Source: JASFUX01 sp050050115
GTDB lineage: Bacteria; Pseudomonadota; Alphaproteobacteria; Caulobacterales; Maricaulaceae
Assembly (NCBI GenBank): GCA_050050115.1
Contig: JASFUX010000119.1
Coordinates: 1-10,099 of the forward strand
DNA length: 10,099 bases
Reading direction: 5' to 3'
Of the stretch, positions 1-6,400 are shown piece by piece (positions within the stretch are counted from its first letter, which is position 1; each line of letters starts with the position of its first letter). The notes under the pieces are model-generated. The model had not been told where the DNA came from and did no database searches. It was given only the letters and a program-made list of their open reading frames with translations. Position numbers and translations under genes: made by a program.

Positions 1-1
1 C

Positions 2-2083
2 TGTCACTACATGGCCGTGTGGATGAACCCGTTCACCGGCTTCTTCTCGCACATGGGCGGGGAGGGCGCGTCCTGGATCGGTCAGGCGCCGTTTACGGAC
101 GAAAAGCACATCTTCGTCAATCTCGGCGACGGCACCTATTCGCACTCCGGATCTCTGGCGATCCGCGCGGCGGTCGCGGCGAACGTCAACGCCACCTACA
201 AGATCCTCTACAACTCCGCCGTCGCCATGACGGGCGGGCAAGCGCCTGACATGTCCGCGGTCACCGTGCCGGATATCGCCGCCCAAGTCCTCGCCGAGGG
301 CGTCAAGCGCTGTGTCGTCGTGACAGAGGACCTTTCGCGCTACTCGCGCGTGCCGCTGCCGCAAGGCGTCACGGTTCACGACCGGCGCGAGCTCGACAAG
401 ATCCAAGACGAGCTCAAGGAAACGCCCGGCGTCACCGTGCTGATCTACGATCAGATGTGCGCGACCGAACGGCGGCGCAAACGCAAGCGCGGCAAGCTGC
501 CGGTCGGCGAAAAGCGGGTCTGGATCCATCCCGAGGTGTGCGAGGGCTGCGGCGACTGCTCGAAGGTCTCTAACTGTCTTTCGGTCGAACCGCTCGAAAC
601 CGAGCTTGGCCGCAAGCGCCAGATCAATCAATCGACGTGCAACCAGGATTATTCCTGCGTCGAAGGGTTCTGTCCGAGCTTCGTGACGCTCTATGGCGCG
701 GAGCCGGTTCACCCTCAACCGACGACGCTCGACTTCGACGCCGCGACCCTGCCGACCCCGCCGCCGGCTTCGATCGGCGAGGGCGAGGCGTGGTCGATCG
801 TCTTCTCCGGCGTCGGCGGCACGGGCGTGACTACGGTCGCGGCGATCCTCGGGATGGCTGCGCACATCGACGGACGCGCCAGCTCCACGCTCGACATGAC
901 TGGCCTGGCGCAAAAGGGCGGGGCGGTGTTCTCCCACGTCCGCATCGCCAAGGCGCCCGAGCACATCTACTCCGCGCGCGTGCCGCCTTCGACAGCCGAC
1001 GTGATCATCGCCGCGGACATGGTGGTCGCGGACTCGCCCGAGGCCGAGGCGCTGATGCAGACCGGCCGGACCAAGGCGGTCTACAATCTCGACGTCGCGC
1101 CGACCTCGCAGTTCGTCACCGACCGCGACGCCGCCTTCGACCCGCAGGCTCACCGCGCCGAACTTCTAAGGGGCGCCGAAGACGCTGGCGGGCTCGAAGC
1201 TGAGCGCCTCGCCGTCGACGTGCTCGGCGATGCGATCTACACGAACATGATCATCACCGGCTTTGCGTGGCAAAAAGGCCTGATCCCGGTCTCCAGCCGC
1301 GCAATGGAGCGGGCGATCAAATTGAACCGGGTGAAGATCGACGAGAACCGCGCCGCTTTCGACCTCGGCCGCCTCGCCGCGTATGATCCCGAACGCGTCG
1401 CGGCGATGCTGGAGCCGCATCGGCCCGAGCTGAAGGAGATGTCGCTCGACGAGCTGATCGCACACCGCGAGAAGTTGCTGACGAACTATCAGAACGCCGA
1501 CTATGCGGCGCGCTACCGCGCGCTGATCGACGAAGTACGCGCGGCGGAAGCCAGGCTGGGTTCGGATGAGCGTTTGACCCGTGCGGCGGCGTTCAACCTC
1601 GCCAAGCTGATGGCCTACAAGGACGAGTACGAGGTGGCGCGGCTTTTCACGTCGACCGACTGGGAAAGCCACGTGAAGCAGCACTTCGAAGGCACGAAGC
1701 GCATCGCCTTCAACCTCGCCCCGCCGATCCTGTCGCCGAAGAACTCGCGCACCGGCGCGCCGTCGAAGCTGGAATTCGGCGGCTGGATGAAGCTGGGCTT
1801 CAAGCTGCTCGCGAAGATGAAAGGCCTGCGCGGCACCGCCTGGGACGTCTTCGGCCGCTCAGAGGAACGCCGCGCCGAGCGCAAGCTGATCGAGGATTAC
1901 GAGGCGACTCTGAAGCGGCTGATCGCGGAGCTCACGTCCGACAATCTCGACCTCGCGGTGGAGATCGCGTCGGTTCCCGAGGAAATCCGCGGCTACGGGC
2001 ACGTCAAGGCCGCAGCCATGGAGAAGGCGGCGGAGGCCGAGGCGAAGCTTTGGGCGCAGTGGGAGCGCAAGGCGGCGGCGTGA
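2..2083 (+). CDS. Indolepyruvate ferredoxin oxidoreductase, fused alpha/beta type, C-terminal part (5' truncated by window edge)
   Basis: This enzyme oxidatively decarboxylates indolepyruvate and other aryl pyruvates to the acyl-CoA, reducing ferredoxin (EC 1.2.7.8), in the cytoplasm during aromatic amino-acid breakdown. The frame is open from base 2, with Cys-His-Tyr before the first ATG at base 11, so that ATG is internal. The 693 visible residues are the C-terminal part of a chain that is usually about 1150 residues. Numbering from base 2, a thiamine diphosphate/Mg motif has GDG at 42-44 and an Asn near 71. An iron-sulphur segment has Cys 180, 183, 186 and 192, then Cys 213, 219 and 224. 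A POR-gamma-like domain begins with the glycine-rich GVGGTGVTT near 270. A C-terminal domain typical of the fused family runs from about 516 to the TGA at 2081-2083. No key visible residue is missing. The fusion of the IorA-like and IorB-like halves is the normal proteobacterial form. The next gene downstream is convergent. Confidence 0.95.
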   Translation, partial: CHYMAVWMNPFTGFFSHMGGEGASWIGQAPFTDEKHIFVNLGDGTYSHSGSLAIRAAVAANVNATYKILYNSAVAMTGGQAPDMSAVTVPDIAAQVLAEGVKRCVVVTEDLSRYSRVPLPQGVTVHDRRELDKIQDELKETPGVTVLIYDQMCATERRRKRKRGKLPVGEKRVWIHPEVCEGCGDCSKVSNCLSVEPLETELGRKRQINQSTCNQDYSCVEGFCPSFVTLYGAEPVHPQPTTLDFDAATLPTPPPASIGEGEAWSIVFSGVGGTGVTTVAAILGMAAHIDGRASSTLDMTGLAQKGGAVFSHVRIAKAPEHIYSARVPPSTADVIIAADMVVADSPEAEALMQTGRTKAVYNLDVAPTSQFVTDRDAAFDPQAHRAELLRGAEDAGGLEAERLAVDVLGDAIYTNMIITGFAWQKGLIPVSSRAMERAIKLNRVKIDENRAAFDLGRLAAYDPERVAAMLEPHRPELKEMSLDELIAHREKLLTNYQNADYAARYRALIDEVRAAEARLGSDERLTRAAAFNLAKLMAYKDEYEVARLFTSTDWESHVKQHFEGTKRIAFNLAPPILSPKNSRTGAPSKLEFGGWMKLGFKLLAKMKGLRGTAWDVFGRSEERRAERKLIEDYEATLKRLIAELTSDNLDLAVEIASVPEEIRGYGHVKAAAMEKAAEAEAKLWAQWERKAAA

Positions 2084-2098
2084 GGACGCCGTCTGACG

Positions 2099-2122
2099 AC
2101 CGCCGGCCCAGCGGTTTCTATT
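2099..2122 (+). terminator. Weak candidate intrinsic terminator after the oxidoreductase gene
   Basis: A 5-bp stem ACCGC/GCGGT (2099-2103 with 2111-2115) encloses a 7-base loop and runs into TTTCTATT. It lies 16 bases after the oxidoreductase stop codon, so the position fits. The stem is short and the T-tract is interrupted, and the element overlaps the 3' end of the convergent small gene. It is a plausible but weak terminator. Confidence 0.3.
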
Positions 2123-2264
2123 CGAGGCCGAGGGCTTGGCGATGCAGCTGCGTCTTCTCGCGCATGACGGCTTGGAACTGCTGAAGATCGCGAGCGACCT
2201 GGGCGGCGCGGGCGCGCTCGTTGAGCTCTTTCTGCAGGTGCGTCAGATCAGTGGGTTCGATCAT
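2118..2264 (-). CDS. Small hypothetical protein, 48 aa, helical and charged
   Basis: I do not recognise this protein. The minus-strand frame starts with ATG (complement of 2262-2264) and ends with TAG (complement of 2118-2120). The protein begins MIEPTDLTHLQKEL and ends HRQALGLE. It is rich in Gln, Glu, Arg, Ala and Leu with no Gly or Pro in the middle, as expected for a single amphipathic or coiled-coil helix. There is no signal peptide or membrane segment. Codons favour G or C at the third position, like the neighbouring genes. No other gene covers the interval, and it ends 34 bases from the convergent oxidoreductase stop. There is no clear Shine-Dalgarno sequence, so a leaderless or short-leader message is possible. 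A CtrA half-site ends 19 bases before the ATG, which supports a real, regulated gene. The alternative is a chance ORF. Confidence 0.55.
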   Translation of the reverse strand: MIEPTDLTHLQKELNERARAAQVARDLQQFQAVMREKTQLHRQALGLE

Positions 2265-2283
2265 ACGTAGAGGCTAGCCGCGT

Positions 2284-2291
2284 ATGGTTAA
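2284..2291 (-). promoter_or_regulatory. Candidate CtrA half-site (TTAACCAT)
   Basis: Read on the minus strand, the bases are TTAACCAT, an exact match to the half-site 8-mer described for CtrA, the cell-cycle response regulator of Alphaproteobacteria. It sits 19 bases upstream of the ATG of the 48-residue gene, in a short intergenic gap, which is the expected place for promoter control. No second TTAA lies at the spacing of the full TTAA-N7-TTAA motif. The match is seen; regulation by CtrA is inferred and depends on the lineage assignment. Confidence 0.4.
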
Positions 2292-2374
2292 CGAGGGATT
2301 AGGGCTGGGCGGGCTCTCTACGCGTCCAAGCTCTTGATCAAGTTGGTCGACGTTGCAGAGGGCGCGAACCAATG

Positions 2375-2402
2375 GCCCTCCTACGCCAAGGCTTCGGAGG
2401 GC
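2375..2402. repeat. Intergenic inverted repeat GCCCTCC/GGAGGGC
   Basis: Perfect 7-bp arms (2375-2381 and 2396-2402) flank a 14-base centre containing GCCAAGGC. The composition, GCCCTCC with CGAAGCC and GGCGTAGG between the arms, resembles short dispersed palindromes often seen between bacterial genes. That resemblance is from memory and untested. It could also form a hairpin in the read-through transcript of the upstream tRNA. Confidence 0.35.
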
Positions 2403-2419
2403 GCGCCTCGCTCTAGCGA

Positions 2420-2453
2420 CTTCGGGCGGCTGACTGGCGTCAGCCACCCGAAG
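2420..2453 (-). terminator. Strong hairpin just downstream of the tRNA gene, possible terminator without T-tract
   Basis: The arms are 15 bases (2420-2434 and 2439-2453) around a 4-base loop, with one C/A mismatch or G-U pair depending on the strand read. The tRNA is transcribed leftward and its encoded CCA ends at 2470, so this hairpin would form 17-50 bases past the mature 3' end. That suits termination or 3'-processing. There is no run of T after the stem, so it is not a canonical intrinsic terminator. The alternative is a dispersed palindromic repeat. Confidence 0.4.
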
Positions 2454-2469
2454 CTCGAAGAGCGTAGGG

Positions 2470-2546
2470 TGGTGGCGGGGGAGGGACTCGAACCCTCGAC
2501 CTCAGGATTATGAGTCCTGCGCTCTAACCAGCTGAGCTACCCAGCC
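2470..2546 (-). tRNA. tRNA with CAT anticodon, most likely elongator tRNA-Met
   Basis: The minus strand folds as a complete 77-base cloverleaf. It has a 7-base acceptor (GGCTGGG/CCCCGCC), a D-arm GCTC/GAGC, an anticodon stem CAGGA/TCCTG with loop CTCATAA, a 5-base variable loop, a T-arm GAGGG/CCCTC with loop TTCGAGT, discriminator A, and an encoded CCA (2470-2472). The anticodon CAT is at 2510-2512. The acceptor starts with a paired G1-C72, so it is not initiator tRNA-fMet. Elongator Met is most likely. The lysidine-modified tRNA-Ile2 also has a CAT anticodon in its gene and is the alternative. The fourth acceptor pair is a T-C mismatch, which is unusual. Confidence 0.93.
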
Positions 2547-2572
2547 AAATCACGATCGGAATCGAGGGCGGA

Positions 2573-2601
2573 CATATACGCGCGGTTTCTCCGTCCATCA
2601 A
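2573..2601 (-). promoter_or_regulatory. Sigma-70-type promoter of the tRNA gene
   Basis: On the minus strand, TTGATG (complement of 2596-2601) and TATATG (complement of 2573-2578) are separated by exactly 17 bases. Each resembles the housekeeping -35/-10 consensus, and the mature tRNA 5' end lies 26 bases after the -10 box, leaving a short leader for RNase P. The promoter sits in the 76-base gap after the peptidase stop codon, so the tRNA is probably transcribed independently. Confidence 0.65.
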
Positions 2602-2622
2602 CTCGCGCCGAGACGCCCGCCT

Positions 2623-3264
2623 TCACAACACAAGCGCCCCGTGCAGCCACACGATCCATCCCGCGAACGCCAGCCATGGACCGAAGGCGATCGATGAGGC
2701 GCCGGTGAGCGGGCGGCGCGAAAAGCGCTCGGCGATCACGGTGTAGGCGAGCCCCGTCAGCGAGGCGATCAGCAGGATGCTCGGCAGGCTGATCCAGCCG
2801 GTCCAGACCCCGAGCGCGCCCAGAAGCTTGGCGTCGCCGCGGCCGAGCCCGCGCCGGCCTCTCAGGTGCAGATAGGCCAGCTCCGCGCAGAGCAGGATCA
2901 GATAACCGGCGAGCCCGCCGATGAGGTGGTGCAGCCACGCGTCGGGCCGGGTCAGGGCGACCATCAGGGCGCCCAGCGCCAGCACTGCGAAGTTAAGAGG
3001 ATTGGGCAGGATCCGTGTCAGCGCGTCGATCGCGGCGAGGGCGAGCAGCAGCCAGCCGAGAAGACACGAGAGGACGAAGGTTCCCCCGAAGGCGCCGGTT
3101 GGCGCGGCGAAGGCGGCCCAGACCGGTGCGGCCAGCCCGGCGAGCGCGCAGGCGAGCGTGAACAGGCGCGGCGGTTCGTACTCGGCTCTGCGTGCGGCGT
3201 AGCGCCCGATCAGCCAGCCGATCATCGGGCCTGCGGCGATGAGGACGAAGTGGGCTGCGCTCAT
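2623..3264 (-). CDS. Prepilin peptidase, A24 family (peptidase domain only)
   Basis: This inner-membrane aspartyl protease would cleave the leader of type IV pilin-like or type II secretion pseudopilin precursors. The 213-residue protein is almost entirely hydrophobic, with about six or seven membrane segments. Both family signatures are present: the first Asp, D80, in AAIDALTRILPN, and the second, D144, in GRGDAKLLGALG with GxGDxK intact. The C-terminal FGPWLAF also fits the family. There is no N-terminal methyltransferase domain and no CxxC zinc pairs, so it is the short form, somewhat longer than typical CpaA/TadV proteins. The ATG at 3264 is preferred because the frame upstream reaches TAG after 13 codons with no other start; the ribosome site is weak (GAGA about 12 bases upstream). 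No pilin or secretion gene is adjacent. It may have its own promoter or be read through from the giant gene upstream, although a terminator separates them. Confidence 0.9.
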   Translation of the reverse strand: MSAAHFVLIAAGPMIGWLIGRYAARRAEYEPPRLFTLACALAGLAAPVWAAFAAPTGAFGGTFVLSCLLGWLLLALAAIDALTRILPNPLNFAVLALGALMVALTRPDAWLHHLIGGLAGYLILLCAELAYLHLRGRRGLGRGDAKLLGALGVWTGWISLPSILLIASLTGLAYTVIAERFSRRPLTGASSIAFGPWLAFAGWIVWLHGALVL

Positions 3265-3307
3265 GTCGTCGGCGTTCTCGAAGTCGATTCGGACAGCTTC
3301 AACCTAT

Positions 3308-3340
3308 CCGTCGTCCTCGGGCTTGTCCCGAGGATGACGG
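3308..3340. repeat. Intergenic palindromic repeat, CCTCGGG-CTTGT-CCCGAGG type
   Basis: Arms of 14 bases (3308-3321 and 3327-3340) surround CTTGT, with one mismatch in each arm pairing (CGTCG against GATGACG). The core GTCCTCGGG...CCCGAGGATGAC resembles a short palindrome I recall as widely dispersed between genes in Caulobacterales-like and other Alphaproteobacteria. It lies in the 5' region of the peptidase gene, 44 bases before its ATG, so a transcript crossing it would carry a stable hairpin there. Only one copy is visible in this window. Confidence 0.6.
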
Positions 3341-3372
3341 AAGAGAGTTCTCGGCCACGCATCGCCGCTGCG

Positions 3373-3410
3373 AAAACAAACGGGCGCGTCCCTTTCGGAA
3401 CGCGCCCGTT
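3373..3410 (-). terminator. Strong intrinsic terminator of the giant autotransporter gene
   Basis: On the minus strand, 11-bp perfect arms AACGGGCGCGT/ACGCGCCCGTT (3379-3389 with 3400-3410) close a GC-rich hairpin followed by TTTGTTTT (complement of 3373-3380). The hairpin begins 24 bases past the TAA of the autotransporter gene. This is a textbook Rho-independent terminator and confirms the 3' end of that gene. Confidence 0.88.
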
Positions 3411-3433
3411 CGCCCGCCTCCGGCGTCCCCCCG

Positions 3434-6400
3434 TTAGCGGAACCCGGCGAGGCCGCCGCGTTGTTCAAGTCCGTAGGGGCCGAAGCTATAGTCGTCGTCC
3501 CCGAAGACACCGCCCCAGCCGCCGGCGAGAGCCGTATCGCTGCGGCGGCCTGCGCCAGCTTGGCCGGCTCCGGCGCCGAAGGGCACGGTGAACTGGAACC
3601 GGCCCGTCGCCGCGCCGTAGTCGCCCGCGCCGACGCCGTCGAAGCTCACCGCCGCCTCGAACGTCGAGCCGTTGGCGAAGCGCGCGGAGATCCCCGCGCC
3701 CGCCGCCGCGCGCACGTCGTTGAAGTCGATCCGGCCTGCGCCGGTGGAGACCGACGCCGGGTCGAAGTCGTAGATCCCGCGCAGCGACAGATAAGGCTCG
3801 TAGTAGCCGCCGTCGGCTTGCTCGAAGCGGTAGGCGAGCTCGCCGCCCGTGCGCAGCCGGAGGATCTCCAGCGTCTGCTCGGGGATGCGGATGCCGAGGC
3901 TGTCGGTGTAGGCCTCCTGCGTTTCGTCGAAGTAGGCGACGCCCGCGTCCGGCGAGAGCCGGTAGCCGCCAAAGTCGAGATCGCCCGAGAGGTTCGCTTC
4001 GATCAGGAAGCGCTCGGTGTCGAAGCGGTCCTCGTAGGTCCCGAACGGGCTGACGTAGTTGTTCGACCGCCCCCAGGCGCCGCGTACGTCGGCGTAGAGG
4101 CCGTCATTGAGGTTCGCAACCAGGTAGGGCCCGAACAGCCAGCCCGCGCCGCTCGCCGAAGAGCCGAGCGTTCCGCCTTCCGTTGCGGCCCAGTCGAACT
4201 GGGCGATCGCGCCGGCGAGGAGATTGTCCTTAAGCAGATAGTCCGCTCCGACGAACACTGCGCCGAAGTGGGCGTCCTCGTCGAGACCCGCGCGATCGTC
4301 TTCGATCTTGGCGTAGTTCGCCTGCAGCCAGACGTCGATCCCGTCGCGCCAGTCGCCGGTGCGGCCGAGCGATCCGGCCTCGACGCCGGACGCGGCGGCC
4401 CAGCGCTCGTCGGTCTGGGCGTTGCGCAGGTCGGCGAGCGAGTAGCTCACTGATGCGGTCTGCCGGCCTTCGGTCGCTTCGGCGGTGAAGCCGGCGGCGC
4501 CCGCGCCGCGGCTGCGCAGGCGGTCGCCGAGATCGGGCGACGCTTCGAGGATCTGATCGGCGCGCAGCGCCATGAAGCTGGAGATCACCGACTGGGTCTG
4601 GGCGATGACATAGGCCTCGTCCATGACGTTGGCGAAGGTGCAGACGATCTCTTCCTCGGGGTCGAGGTCGATGGTCACCTGCTGCGCGGCGAGGTCGATC
4701 ACCGAGCCGCCGTCCGCGTCGCCCTCGCAGGCGATGGCGTCGAGACGCCAGCCCTCGGGCGCGCTCTGGCTGAGCACGTAGTTGCCGTAGACCAGGTCGA
4801 GCGCGCTCGAGGCGGCGTGACCGTCCGTGGTCGTCAGCGACATCCTGAGATCAGGCGCCGGCGAGGCGTAGGTGAACGACGCGTCGCCTGCGGCCGGCTG
4901 CGGTCCGGTGCGCGCCGCGATCGTCAGCACGCCTTCGCGTGGATCAATCGTCGCGGCCACGGGGATGGTGATGGCGCCGCCGACGGCTTGGATCGCGCTC
5001 GTCGCGCCGGCGCTGGCCGTGCTGAAGCCGCCGGTTTCGTTGATGATCGTCAGCATGCCCGCGTGGCCGCCCGGCGCGAGCGCCGCGGCCTCTTCGGTGA
5101 AGGCGATGATCAGGTCGATCGTCTCGCCGGGCTGGAGCACGCCGCTCGTCGGCGTGACGGAGAACCAGGGCTCGTCGACCGCCGCGGTGAAGCTCGCCGG
5201 CGCGCCGCCGATGTTGCTCAGCGGTATCGTCGTCGAGATCGAAGTGACGTCGGCGAAGTTGTAGGGCAGCGTCAGTGCGGCCGAAGCGTCGCTCGGCACG
5301 CTCAGCTGCGGGTCGGACGTTGCCTCGAATTCGCACGAGACGGACTCGCCCGCGTCCAGATCGATCGATGCGGTTCCCGAGGCGAGGTCGACGCTGGCGT
5401 CGGCGTCGCCGGTGCAGGAGAGGTCCGTCAGCTCGAAGCCGTCGAGCCCCGCAAAGACGATGTCGTAGGCGCCGCTGTCGACCTCTGAGAAGCTCGTCGC
5501 GCCGGCGTTGGCCGAGGTGGTCACGGTGAAGGGGCCGAGGCCGCCGGTGAAGTCGAACGCGCCGTCCTGGCCGAGCGTCGTGACGGCGACGCTCACCTGG
5601 CCCTGCACCGTGTTGGTGAAGGTGCAGGTCACGGTTTCGAGGTTGTCGAGGTCGATGCTGGCCGAGCCGCTCGTCAGCGAAACGACGCTGCCGCCGTCAG
5701 GATCGACGCAGGCGAGGTCGGTCAGCTCGAAGCCGGAGGGGGCGAGCTGCGTGACGTCGTAGGTTCCCGGCGCCACGTTGCTCGTCGAGACGGAGCCCGC
5801 GCCGCCCGAGGTGGCGATCGCGCCGTCGAGCGCGGCGAGCGCGGAGTTGAAGTCGAACGTTCCATCGCCGCCAATCGAGGCGACTTCGAGAACGATCCCG
5901 CCGCCGGGCATGTCGATCGAGAAGACGTCGGCCGTCGTGCTGGCCGCCATGGTGTTGCCGACCGCGTCGCGCGCGCCCGAGACCGACACGTCGACGCCGG
6001 CGATGACATCCTGAACGTCGGTCACGTCGTAGTCTTGGACGTAAGTCGTCGCGCTCGTCCATGCGCCGGCGTTCGCCGTCAAGGTGGCGCTCGGGTCTTC
6101 GCTCGGAAAGCCGATCGTCGGATGAACCGAGGTGTCCATGGCTTCGGAGAAGACGGTGGTGAGCGTGAAGCCGCCCGCGCCCGCGTCGCCGTCCGTGATC
6201 GGATCGGGCGAGCCGGAGATGCTCGCCACGCCCGGCGCCACGGCGTCGGACTGGATCGAGAACTGCGCCGCGGCGAGGTTGTCGTTGCCTGCGGCGTCCT
6301 CGGCGCTCGCGCTGGGCACGTCGACGGTGATCGCGCCGGCGCCAGCCGGGGTGATGGTCACGGCGTAGCTCGCGCCCGCGCCGGTGAAGCTAGAGGCGGT

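Noticed and set aside
637..1203. 188-residue plus-strand frame inside the oxidoreductase gene
   Set aside because: It is an Arg-rich shadow in a second frame of a well-supported gene.
2333..2342. Perfect palindrome CTTGATCAAG as an FNR/FixK box
   Set aside because: The FNR-type site needs four bases between TTGAT and ATCAA; here the halves are fused, so it does not fit.
2537..2938. 133-residue minus-strand frame overlapping the tRNA 5' end and the peptidase
   Set aside because: It runs through the tRNA promoter and overlaps the peptidase in another frame. The product is Arg/Ala-rich with no recognisable feature.
3461..4453. 330-residue plus-strand open frame opposite the barrel
   Set aside because: It is antisense to a clearly coding barrel domain. 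The translation is Arg/Ala/Val-rich low-complexity sequence of the kind GC-rich DNA gives in a mirror frame, with no domain or ribosome site.
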